Made by a program: the position numbers and the translations under genes. A DNA stretch of 64,000 nt from Ischnura elegans (Eukaryota; Arthropoda; Insecta; Odonata; Coenagrionidae): positions 42,947,812-43,011,811 of the forward strand of contig NC_060259.1 of NCBI RefSeq assembly GCF_921293095.1, in the 5' to 3' direction. The notes beneath the pieces are model-generated. The model was given only the letters and a program-made list of their open reading frames with translations, ran no database searches and had not been told where the DNA came from. Positions 33,097 to 43,954 of this stretch are shown one piece after another. The stretch's first letter is position 1; every line of letters begins with the position of its first letter.

Positions 33097-33759
33097 AGGG
33101 TGGTCTCCTATTATTTTTTTATTGCCTAAATCGAAAGATTATTACTCCTGGAGTATGTATTTGACGCATTTAGATTTTTAAATGACGATATCTATTTTTC
33201 ACGATTAAATGAAAAGTGAAAATTTTCTAGCGCGCGAAAACGCGACGGGTAAGTATGAATGTCGGGAAATCTCTCCGTGTGACGTATTTCTGGTTCCCGC
33301 TGCCGCCTTGTGAGGTGACCTTGAGGTGAGGCTTAGCGCTGATACGACGCAGGCTGCTAGCGGGTAGCTGAGTACCCTGCTCGCTGGTAGCGCTTGGCTT
33401 AAATAAGGATAATTAATACCTTATCAAACGAAGAAAACTTTCCGACCTTAGCCAGTTTTAATAAGTGATTATTAAGACATGTTTCCCTGAGCTCTGCGCC
33501 TCATGCATGCATTGGTAATCTCACACGATGTATAACTCCAATCTTCTCCTACAGAAACTAGGTCCCTGTGATGTCACGTGGAGTGGCGTCGCATGGGCGA
33601 CAATCTGGCCTTTTTCAAATGAGGATAAAAATGGACCATTGCCATTCGTCTAAGCCGGTATTTCTAAAAGGAAATAATTTGTATATTATGAATACAGTAA
33701 TGGTGGGTAATGAATCGCAATCAATGCCTTTCGTTTTCTTTGATGAAGGAAACTACCCT
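33097..33759 (-). mobile_element. MITE-1 copy C (663 bp)
   Basis: Starts AGGGTGGTCTCCTATT, ends GAAGGAAACTACCCT, with AT on both sides (33095-33096, 33760-33761). Reverse orientation to copies A and B and the same length as A. The open frame near its end (FVFFDEGNYPI) is also readable in copy B but has no family match. Confidence 0.85.
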
Positions 33760-34583
33760 ATTAGGATGAAATATATATCTCACTGCACAATTTCTGTCTT
33801 GGGGGTGAAGCTGCCTCCAGTTGTCCTTGTTCACGTACCTGGCCGATGTTTTGAAGGTGATATGCAGCACTCAGTTGTCTGGGCACATGAAGCAATCAAC
33901 TGAAGAGTGGATGAGGTTTGCACCTGAGGTTACAAAGGTGCATTGGCAGAGGCTGTGGGCGGTTGTCGGGAGGTTCTCAGCATCGCCGCTGCTGCATCGC
34001 CTCTGAAACATCAGCTTGGTATGTGGAAGTGACAACTCAACGCAGCTTCACTCCAAAGTCCAAGATAGTGCAGTAACTAATTTTAACCTTGGAAAGAGGT
34101 ATTTCTGTTTATTTTGTCCTCATTGATAATGATGGATGGAATGGGTGATTTTAAGAAGGTGATATTGGCATACTAACTTGAATTTCATTTGCACTAAAAA
34201 TTTCTGTGCTCCTTCAATGCAGTAGTGTATGGGGAAAATTGAAATTAAAATGTGAATGGTAGCATGAGGGGAAATGTTGATTATTGTCTGGGAATTTTGT
34301 TTAGGTGCCATTCCCTTAGTTTTTTGCCCATTCCAATCAAAAACTTGTTGTTTTGATGTGAAGAAGAAAGAGGGAGTAGTGGAGAGCGAGAAAAGGATTG
34401 TTGGGTTGGTAGTGTTTGGGAGGAAGGACAGAGTGATTGGCAGTTTATCTAACAAATGGCTAATCAAACTTTTGTATAAGCAAGCCACTACTACATTTCA
34501 ATAGTATTCTTTAATGTTGAACATTTCATGGCATTTTCTTTTATATACATATTTATTCTTCGGGACAACTCTCGGTGGCCGGA

Positions 34584-35176
34584 CTGTAGGTTTATCAAAT
34601 TACGAACAAGGTCTCGGAATCAAGGGAGCAGCTAGGAATTAAGGCTGGGGGGGTTTAGGTGCAACTAATACCGGGGTATGTGGTGTATGGAATACCCACC
34701 AGGATAAGCAATAGGTGCGAGGTTAATAAGTTGCGGAATTTTAAGATAAATAGTTCAAAACGGTGGATTTTACATCTCTCTGAGGGATATTTTATTCATC
34801 CTTACACTATTCTATTAGTAATATCAATCCAATTAAGTAAAATGGATTAAACTTAAAAATTTCTTTGAGCTCTGTGGGGGGTTTTATCCCCCAAAACCCC
34901 CCCTCAGTACGCCACTGCTCGGAACGCATCTAGTCGGTATATTGAGGACTTTTGCTGTATTCGGGAAGATATGAACCCTAGATTGCATCATGCCTCATTC
35001 TTCTATTGAGAAAACTGAAACAAATTTCTTGTTTTCATATAATTGCCCGCAATTAATCGCGTATATTATACACTTTTTTTTTCGCTGATTCCTAAAAGAA
35101 ACTTACATACGAACTTCGTCATTATAAACCTCCAATTTTTCAGTTCTGTGAACTTCGTAATATGGAGAGTCTACTG
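34584..35176. mobile_element. Tigger/pogo-like MITE interrupted by a hAT MITE
   Basis: The right end, read in reverse, starts CAGTAGACTCTCCATATTAC; the left end CTGTAGGTTTATCAAATTAC is its worn partner. TA follows the right end. The hAT MITE at 34621-34917 sits about 37 bases inside the left end; its target duplication CTCGGAA is Tigger sequence. The 33760-34583 stretch to its left has only unrecognised frames. Confidence 0.55.
34621..34917 (-). mobile_element. hAT-like MITE family H3, copy 1 (297 bp)
   Basis: Reverse copy of 40696-40998 and 51692-51996: the right end is ACGCCACTG, the left end worn AAGGGAGCAGCTAGG. Flanking 8-mers CTCGGAAT (34613-34620) and CTCGGAAC (34918-34925) match at seven positions. 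Shared internal landmarks are TTAATTCCTAGCTG, ACTAATAC and TCTCTGAG. Confidence 0.85.
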
Positions 35177-35920
35177 TATATCTTGATGTTATTGAAAAAT
35201 GTCAATTTTATTTTTGTATCAGTATTGTTAAAGGAACACACAGGAAGATGAAATGAAAAAAATAATGAATTATACCCACGATGGCCTTCAGAATTTTTGC
35301 ATGCAAATGCAATGTTATGACCCTCCGCTAAACTTGAACCTCTAATTATCGAGATCTGTTGATCTATTTCTTAAATTATTTTAGTTGCTAACCACCTCTC
35401 ATAAAGTTCTCAGCTGTTCTTAGTTTATATTTTTTTGAATATTCAGAAGAGTATTCAATTAAAAATGAAGTTTTTTGTAGATGAGGAGCTGGTTCTGACT
35501 TCCTGCAAAACAGATCATTAGCTTGGTGAGATTAAAAAATGCTGCTATTACTATTGCACAATTGTATATTGAGTGTCTAAAACTCTTTTAAAAAGTATCT
35601 TTTTTAATTTTTTGGCTGCATTTGGAAAGTGCTATTTGCAAGCAATTCAATGGGAGATAGCATATTTTTAAAAATATTTCATTGTGGAGAAACTGACTCA
35701 GAAACTTGTGGATTTTGTATATCTTGCGTGTTTGAATTTTTTTGGGCAGTATGATTTTGGAAGAAGATTAAAGAGACTTGGAAGGTTCCCTCTGAAGGAT
35801 TCAATTATTATTACACAAAGAAGAAGCTTCAAATAAAATACAAATAATATTCAAGTGCATCCATACATCCTATGCTTAAAGCCAAAATCTGAATAAGATG
35901 ATGTAAGTTCACCATTTTCA

Positions 35921-36786
35921 CCACCAGTTCTACCATTCACCCTACGCAAGTCTATCCTGAGTAGAAATTACCGATTATCTGGACATCATATCCCTTCGGT
36001 CACCTCTCAGAAGGATTTAGGGGTTATTTTTGACTCTAAGCTGCTCTTTCGTGAGCACATTAAATCCATTTCCACCCGCGCTATGTCTTTGGTGGGTATG
36101 ATGTATCGCCATAGTGAGGTGTTGGATTTAATTGCTCTACGCACCTTCTTCCTTTCCTGTGTCTCTCCGGTCCTAGAATACTGCAGCCAAATCTGGTCTT
36201 CGGCCCCACCTTCTTCATTAAAACTCCTGGAACATTCATTGAATTTTTTCCTTTCTGTTGTCCGCTACCGCCACTTGCCTTTTCGTAACTTCTCCCTCAA
36301 TAAGATTAGATCCTCTCTTGGCATTTCTACTTTAGCTGATCGCCGTATCCTCAATGACCGGAGACTCTTTTTAAATATCATTAATGGCAAATACAGATCA
36401 TCAGACCTTCTTTCTTTTTTTCCGCTTCGTGTTCCTTCGCGCACGACGAGGTCGAGTGACCTATTTCATTGTTTCACCCCCCGCCTTTCTGTTTCTAAAC
36501 GTTCTTTTCTATTCAGACTTCCTTCTTCCATTAACTCATATGCCAAATGTGTTCCAAATTTTGATCCTTTTTTTCATCCCTCACCCAACTTGCACCATCA
36601 CTATCGTAATTTTCCCCCTATTCCTCGCACCACCCGATGACTATTCTTTGTTATTATTTGTAAATACTGTTGAATATTTTTTGTTTTTGTTGGTTACGTT
36701 GCTTAATGTTATGTAATTATTTCTCCTGTTATTGTAGTCCTCTGTAATTGGCCTCGTGCTGTTTTGGACTAAATAAATAAATAAAG
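35921..36786 (+). pseudogene. 5'-truncated LINE (RT C-terminus, 3' UTR, AAAT tail)
   Basis: From about 35921 the frame reads LRKSILSRNYRLSGHHI, then KDLGVIFDSKLLFREHI and MSLVGMMYR, then SPVLEYCSQIWS, ending at a stop at 36638-36640. This is the thumb and post-polymerase region of a non-LTR reverse transcriptase of Jockey/CR1 style; palm motifs are missing because of 5' truncation. The surviving frame is open for 240 codons. A 130-base 3' UTR and an (AAAT)n tail at 36771-36785 finish it. No clear target duplication was seen. The preceding 35177-35920 holds nothing recognised. Confidence 0.85.
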
Positions 36787-37748
36787 TGGAAAAATATATC
36801 AGTATTGGCTGGTGATGTAAATGACTGCATGACAGTGATTACCTACTATATTGTGCATCATCATGAACTCTCATTTGAAAATGGGTGAGTAGGCTTTGAG
36901 TTCATTTATGAAGTTGGAGAATGGTTAATGTAGGGTTTTCTTATGGTTTTTGAGCGAGTATACTCTTTATTTAATTTAGTAGTTTTAGTTTAATAATGGC
37001 AGAGTGATTTACAGGTAAGATTAGAACTATCCAGAAATTGATTTTGTGAAGAAGCTTCTCAACTCTCATTATGTTGATGTTTCAGATGAAGGCAATTCAT
37101 GCTTGGAATTAGTTAATTCCTTTAGTTCTTAATTGAGGGGGTTAGAAGCCAAGGTGTACAAGTGATTTTTTTTACTACACAGAGTTAGTTACAGAAATTA
37201 GGTGAAGAAAACAAACGAGATCAAGTAGATATTTAGTAGTGCATTTGATTTTCCAGTTGATGTCAGTACAAAACAGAGACTCATTCGAATCCCTTGGCCG
37301 CCAAGTTTTGTGTCTATTTCAACTATCAATTTCTGTTCCTAAATCTATTCAGAAAAAAAATCACTTGGACCCCTTGACTTTTCACGCTCTCAATTCAATG
37401 AGCATCTTAAATTGAGTGGAAGTGGACTTTATGACTGGCAATGTAGCATAATGGTATCATTTGGATCCTAAAAAGTTGGTGACATCCCTTTGCTATGGCT
37501 CCTGAAATAGGTAATTGTTAGTTAGATGAGAATAGAATACGAGTCTCTCACTTAACTATGGTGATGGTCCACACAAAGGTGTCCTTAATGGTCTGTCTTA
37601 TTGCCACGGTCTGATACTTTGGCTTTTGCGTACTTGGAAAAGTGCTTTGACACAATATATTGACTTATGAAATGACCAAATTACAATTTTTGGTTGTACT
37701 AATTTCATTTATCCATTATGCATGTATCCAAGTATTATAAGCAACAAT

Positions 37749-38409
37749 AGGGTGGTTTCCTATTATTTTTTTATTGCCTAAATTGAAAGATTACTACTCC
37801 TGGAGTACGCATTTCACGCTTTTGGATTTTTAAATGACAATATCTATTTTTCGCGATCAAATGAAAAGTGAAAATTTTCAAGCGCGCGAAAAGCGACGGC
37901 TAAGTATGAATGCCGGGAAAATGCCGTGCGACGTCATTCTGGTTCCCACTGTCGGCGTGTGAGGTAACCTTGGGGCGAGGCTTTGAGCACTGATACTGTG
38001 CAGGCTGCAAGCAGGTAGCAGAGTCCCCTGCTAGCAGGTAGCCCTTGGCTTAAATAAGGATTATTGATACCCTATCAAACGAAGGGAACTTTTCGACCTT
38101 AGGCAGTTTTAATAGGGGATTATTAAGACATGTTTCCCGGAGCTCTGTGCCTCATGCATGCATTGGTAATCTCAGACGAGGTAAAACTCCTATCTACTCG
38201 AATAGAAACTAGGTCCCTGTGACGTCACGTGGAGTGGCATCATATGGGTACCAATCTGGCCTTTTTCAAATGCGGTTAAAATTGACCATTGCCATTCGTC
38301 TCAGCTGGGATTTCTAAAACCAAAAAATTTGTATATTATGAATACACTAATGGTGGTTGACGAATTGCAATCAATACCTTTTGTTTTCTTTGATGAAGGA
38401 AACTACCCT
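37749..38409 (-). mobile_element. MITE-1 copy D (661 bp)
   Basis: Starts AGGGTGGTTTCCTATT, ends GAAGGAAACTACCCT, with AT at 37747-37748 and 38410-38411. Same orientation as copy C. TGACGTCA lies at 38220-38227. The preceding 36787-37746 shows no gene. Confidence 0.85.
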
Positions 38410-38594
38410 ATCGAATCATTTTAGTGAGATAAGCATTTAATTTATAATGTTAATTAACGTCTTGGAGTATAGTTCACCTTTTTTGCAAAGACTTGTTTTC
38501 TGATTGTAGCTAAGTATATTGTGTGTCAAAATTTTTGTCTCTTCTTATAATGAATGTGACATTGATTTATTTTTATATTTTATTATTCTAAAAA

Positions 38595-38715
38595 AACATT
38601 GTAATAATCTTTCATGCCTTCATGTATCAATTTAATGAAATCATATTCATTCATAGCCGTGAAGAAGATATAAAAAATATTTCGAAACATTGGCAAATAA
38701 TTATGCATATAATTC
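38595..38715 (+). repeat. Dispersed repeat, 3' portion (pair with 63860-63960)
   Basis: TTCATGCCTTCATGTAT and, about 60 bases on, CGAAACATTGGCAAA are matched by TTCATGCCTTCATGTAT and CGAAACATCGGCAAA near 63868 and 63938. The spacing is similar, so these are two worn copies of one non-coding repeat. Confidence 0.5.
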
Positions 38716-39099
38716 TTAGACCTTTACTCCAGAGATGTTAATCGACATTAAGAAATTAAGGTCAAGAAAAAGAAAAAAGAAATTAGTTGATAAAATAGTG
38801 ACCACATATATGTTGTTTTTTATGAGATGTTACAAAGCTCTCTAATTTACTGTGGGTCTTCTCTCTGACGAATTTGAATCTGGGATGGTGGATTAGTGGA
38901 AAATAACTTACCTGAGGATGGGAGATAGGAGCTAGAAAAAAATGAGAAGTTAAGCTGTAGTCCTCAAGGCTGGGAGAAACCCTAAAGAGTTGTGTATGTT
39001 GGAAAGGGGAATGGAGGATATGAACGAAGGCCATGGAAAGACCGTTTGAATCGTACCTATGCTGAATCCTTTGATTGGTCCTCCAACTCGACGTATGTT

Positions 39100-39740
39100 A
39101 TCTCTGCCTTTCGCGACGGCTTCTAGAGAGGGAAGGGGAGTGGCAGCACGGTTGGAGGCTTGGCGAAGCGGAGTCGGTTCCCCCCCCCCCCCCCCCCCCC
39201 CCGAGTTTAGGTAAAAACTGGCACTTGCCCTTCCCATGAATATCTAGATGACGGCGAGGTTGCGGGAAGTAGCGGAAAGGTCGAGGCGCCAAAGGAAAAG
39301 AAGTGAAGGAAGCTAAGGCGAGCGGTTGAAGCGACGGATCAAACGAGTACCGTGGAGAGAAATCGGGAGTGGGCTGAAATCATTTACGTTCAATATCTGG
39401 TCGCCATTGATCTTATTTTAAATGATTTCCAGAACTATCGTTTCCAATAATATTTAGACACTCACGAGTCCCACTTAATTGATCTGGTCGGGTCGGGAAA
39501 AACTTGGAAGATTGGCACATGAGGTATCCTGCATCTCCCATCCGTACGCCACCAAGAGCCGACGAGGACGGCCCCGGGGGCGAGCGGGCTAGCGAGACAG
39601 GAGTCGAACTCCAGGCGCAAAAGCCCAAGGGAATCGAATGCAGTGAGGGTACTAAACGTTCACGCGCAGGTTGAGCCGTGGGGGTGTATTCTTTCGGGCT
39701 CCTTGTCGAGGCTTTTCCTCTCTTTGGATTCATATTTGGA
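39100..39740. repeat. GC-rich tract with about 23 C and a SINE-like unit
   Basis: A run of about 23 C lies at 39180-39202 in GC-rich DNA. Bases 39545-39640 (reverse) share GCGCCTGGAGTT, GACTCCTGTC, CGTCCTCGTCGGCTC and GGCGTACGG with 41150-41240 (forward). GGAGTTCGACTCC resembles a pol III B box, so a tRNA-derived SINE is possible but unproved. Bases 39740-40695 hold no recognisable feature. Confidence 0.35.
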
Positions 39741-40695
39741 CTGACCGTTTACAAGACATAGATGTGGCTCCGTTGCTCAGTAGGTTTGTTTTACGCGCAT
39801 TTGTTGTGATTAAGGTCAAATTCTAAGTAATTATATTTTTTTATTTTGTGAAAGAATCATTCCTAATATCTACGTAATAGACGCCGTTGACTCAGTAAAT
39901 AATTAATGCCGAATTTTTTTAAAGGATTAAATTTATTAATATAATGGTTATCTGCGTTAACAAATTTATGTTTTATTGTAAGAAGATTCATTCACTGAGA
40001 GGAAATAAGCAGAGGAGGTGGCAGAGGTTGTATCTTCGTGTCCTTTCGGCTAATTACTGTCCAATATAAGTTGATAAAAATTCCTACTCATATTAACTAC
40101 GATTCTCACTAAATAACCAGATAAAATCGTAGTTAAAATTATTTTGATAATCCCAGAACAAGAAAAATAATTGGAATTCGATAGATAATCGTAGTTTTAA
40201 AATTTCTATAACTTGATTACGAAAAAACGTGGGAAGTTACATACATGAAAGCACAAACAGTGTCTTAAAAGTGGGTATGCGAACCACAATTAGCTCAGGA
40301 CCAGGAGAAAATTCTACCATTCTAACCCGAAAAAATACATTATTGTAAAATCACGGTTTCACCTGAATAAAAAGCTTGAGGACATAGTGACCGGTATTTC
40401 GGTCATCAACGTATGATTATTAAAATTCATTGTATTCAGAGTTCATTTACCAATATATTTCTGCCTATTTCCACTCCGTGAATTAATCTGTTTAGAAATG
40501 CTTGAAATGAAAGTGTTAACATAGATAGTCATAAAAATTTCGATAATAACTTTTCTTGAGCCATCTGCATAGAGTATGTTGATTTTAAGAATATCTCCTT
40601 TAAAATATGAAAAAAAAACTCGAACTCGGACTCTAACCCTCCCAGAACTTCACCGCATCTACCGCGCACAAAATAGACCTAATTGTCTTCGGAGC

Positions 40696-40998
40696 CAGTG
40701 GCGCAGCGAGGGGGGTTTTGGGGGTTAAAACCCCCCCAGAGCTCAGAGAAATTTTTAAGTTTAATCCATTTTACTTAATTAGATTAATATTACTTATAGA
40801 ATAATGAAAGGATTACAAAAATATCCCCCAGAAGGCCGTAAAACTCACCATTTTGAACCATCTATCTTAAAAATTTTCTGGGGGAGGGCCCTGCACCTCC
40901 AGCTTCCCCTGGCGGGTATTCTATACCCCTTAACTCCCCAGTATTAGTTGTGCCTAAACCCCCCCCCCCCCTAGCCTTAATTCCTAGCTGCGTCCCTG
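40696..40998 (+). mobile_element. hAT-like MITE family H3, copy 2 (303 bp)
   Basis: Starts CAGTGGCGCAGCGAGG, ends TAGCTGCGTCCCTG, flanked by the perfect 8-mer TTCGGAGC at 40688-40695 and 40999-41006. Internal C/G runs near both ends. Confidence 0.92.
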
Positions 40999-41149
40999 TT
41001 CGGAGCCACGTGTTATTGAGACTGAAATGGTGGGTCCAAGCATGATCTTAAAGAGAAGAAAAACCTCGCCACGGAGTCAGAAAGAAAACACTCCGACGGA
41101 TTGTGGACGTGAGTGTCTTCAGTGCATTCCATCCGCTAATCTGAAATTC

Positions 41150-41240
41150 GCTGGGCCTTTTGCGCCTGGAGTTTGACTCCTGTCCCGCCCGCTCGCCCCC
41201 GCGTCCGTCCTCGTCGGCTCCTTGTGGCGTACGGGTGAGG
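41150..41240 (+). repeat. SINE-like unit, second copy
   Basis: Matches the reverse complement of 39545-39640 through GCGCCTGGAGTT, CGTCCTCGTCGGCTC and GGCGTACGGGTG. Boundaries unknown. Confidence 0.4.
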
Positions 41241-41278
41241 GATGCAGATTGCTTCGTGCAGTGGCGCAGTGGCAGGGT

Positions 41279-41470
41279 GCAGTGGCGAGGGGTGTGCAGT
41301 TTGGCCGAGGGAAATGTATTGTTGACAGTCGTCGTCACTCGAAAAATGAACTGATCGGTGGTATTTTTGGTGCAGGGGTTTTAGGGATGTGATACCCTTC
41401 CTAGAAATTCTCGGATTCAAGGTTCTTATGCCTGCATTAAAACTTCCCTCGGCCAAACTGCACACCCCTC
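41279..41470. mobile_element. Short hAT-like MITE (192 bp)
   Basis: Left CAGTGGCGAGGGGTGTGCAG and right CTGCACACCCCTCGC are inverted, extending inward through TTTGGCCGAGGGAA. The outermost CACTG of the right end is missing. No target duplication. Confidence 0.6.
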
Positions 41471-43706
41471 GCAACAATCCCGCGCACATAATTAAACAAT
41501 ATCCCAGCGTGCCATTACAACAATATATCTCATCAATTCCCCAATAGTTCTGTATTATCCTCCCAAACACATTCAAATGATCTTAACAAAATAATCTTTA
41601 TAAAGACTCCAAGTCCCCCTTTAAAATGCGATAATACGCATTGACTAGCTGTTGAAGTATGCGGCTTCTACCACAATTGTAATACGAATTCGATAAAATT
41701 TCAAAATTGAATAAAATGATGCTAATTAAGCATAGTTAATTTTTAATATTTTCCCTTTTATCATTTTAGAGATTTTACATAGCAGTTGTATACCGTGCAG
41801 CATGTATTCAGGGAGCTCACTAAGACGCAGGGCTATATTTTCTTTAAAGCCAAACGGCAAACCTGATCCCACCATGTTAAAAAACGAAAATATAATTAAA
41901 AAATCGTTATTAATTAACATGCTGTAGAGTTTATCTGCTAAAAAGTATGGGGAAAAACACCAAAAAATGGGTTTATTCAAATTTTGAGGATTTTCCGGAG
42001 TAAAAATGGCAAATCTAACACGGCCATTCAAAAGAACAATAAAAAATACACAAAAAATGATTTTTTAAAAGTTTGCCAAATATTACTAACATAACCTAAA
42101 AATTCATGAAAAAATTAAAATATTTTTCATAAACTCAATTTTGACCCAAAAAGTATGAAAAAAATCAGGGTGTATTTGAACATAAAAGTATACTTTCATG
42201 AATTTTTTCAGATTTTTTAAAGCAAAGGATCGCTCAGGAAAAATGTTTTTCGAAAAAACACGTTTTTTACGATAGAAGGACCGTGGGACCACCTAGGCAT
42301 CTAAAAATTTCGCTAAAGGGGTTTCTAAATATTTACTTTTGAGTGCATGATCCCAAATAAGAATCCAGCCTAGTGCAGATTTTACCATCTTATCCCGCTA
42401 TAGCCTTTCCCGATTTATTCTTTCCTGAGCACTAACGTTAACAATATACATGAGGTCAAATTTGAACAAATTTAGCGAAAAACGACCACCCTCAATTTTT
42501 TCTGAAAATTGCCAACTTTATCCTCTCGCAGTGCTTACATGGATTGCTATGTTGGAAAAACTGTTATACCATGTTAATAAGAACTTTTTCTTCTTCTATT
42601 TCGAGGGTTTTTGAAGATTTTGTTTGTTTATTTACCACAGATACAACAAAATGGTGGAGCCTGCTTTCAGCCAATATTTTACATGAACATAGAGAAAAAT
42701 TAGATACTTCCACCGAGTTCCGCCGAGTGTATTGTACCAAATCGTTTTATAAAGCTTTTGCATTGTGAATATAAAGTAAAATCCTACTCCAACGTGCAAC
42801 CCCGAATTTTACATCGTTTTTTCGAGCGTCCCGTCGACTCCGGTGGCGACGACGCGTCGCCGAGAAAGTGGCATCAGCCAACTGTCCAACGGTATAGCCA
42901 GCGTATTCACGTCAGAAAAAAGTTATGTAGGTTTTTTTTCCTACGCCTGCCATTAACTCGTCTTAATTACTTAGCTGTCTTGAGGCCGAAGTCGGCAAAT
43001 TGCGAAAAACTACGATGTGTGACTTCATTCTGCGACTTCTACCATAGAAAATATTAATGCCTAAGAGCCACTTCTGAATCAGCCTCAATGAGACATTCAT
43101 GCAATTAACTCCCCCCGTTTGAAAAATGGTGTCCCTTCTAGGGCAACCGAGGGTTCGTATAATATTTATGCTTGAAGTGACTGACTGGTCTTAATGGGGA
43201 GGGTGTTGAAGGTAATTGTTGAAATCTTTCAAGGTACGTGCAAAATAATTCATCGCGTAGTGATGAGTGAAAATATTTTGTCCCGATATCGCCTGACCTT
43301 CACATTTTCGATTTCAGCTCCGTCTAAATTTATCCAAACAACTGGTGTTCCATATTTTATGAGACGTAACTGAAGGCTTAACCAGGGTATGTCCGACCCG
43401 TCAAGAAAGTAGAGCCTACCTCTTCACGTTGTTTGTCCTCTTTTCTTTGTAGGTCAAGCTTCGGAAACTAACAAGCCTGGATCTAGATCTAAGTTTCCAC
43501 TTTTCTACTCCTTGAGAATTTATTTGCAGTTTCTATCTTCAATCGAGTCGTTGTTGACGCTTCCTTGGTTGACGCAATTGCTTCCTTCGTTCGCTTTGCT
43601 AGATCCATTTTCAACCTTATTAATATCCTCGTATTTAGGCTACTTGGCTTGCGATTGTTTCCGTCTTTTATGATATCAAAACCTTTTAGGGTACGTACAT
43701 GAGAAA
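41471..43706. other. AT-rich stretch without recognised gene
   Basis: Contains A/T-rich inverted runs near 42095-42230 (TTCATGAAAAAATT / TTCATGAATTTTTTC) and short frames only. GCGACGACGCGTCGCC at about 42846 is a small palindrome. Confidence 0.3.
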
Positions 43707-43946
43707 AAAGGGCGTGCCCAGGATGAAAACTGGGGGGGGGGACAACCTTTGTTTGTTCAAGTTGCAGGTAAGATTTAAGCATGGAAAAGGTGAATAAAAT
43801 CAACATTTTAAGGAAACTGTAACAGCTCTTAATAAGGTTTTAAATTATTTGCTTGAAAAAAAACATTACTTTCCTTAAAGAAACTTGCGATTTTTGCTTC
43901 TGGGGGGGCAGCTGCCCCCTCCTGTCCCTCGCTGGGTACGCCCATG
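43707..43946. mobile_element. MITE with GGGCGTRCCCAG ends (240 bp)
   Basis: Left AAAAGGGCGTGCCCAGG and right GCTGGGTACGCCCATG are inverted, with G runs just inside. ATGAGAAA occurs at 43699-43706 and 43947-43954 as a perfect 8-bp duplication, so hAT-like. A relative lies at 12401-12618. Confidence 0.7.
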
Positions 43947-43954
43947 ATGAGAAA

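Noticed and set aside
33568-33903. 111-residue frame sharing a peptide with 2692-2985
   Set aside because: The shared peptide comes from MITE-1 copies; it has no family likeness and its ends run into unrelated flanks.
41048-41576. Minus-strand frames of 96 and 146 residues
   Set aside because: They run across the SINE-like unit and a hAT-like MITE, so they are composite chance frames.
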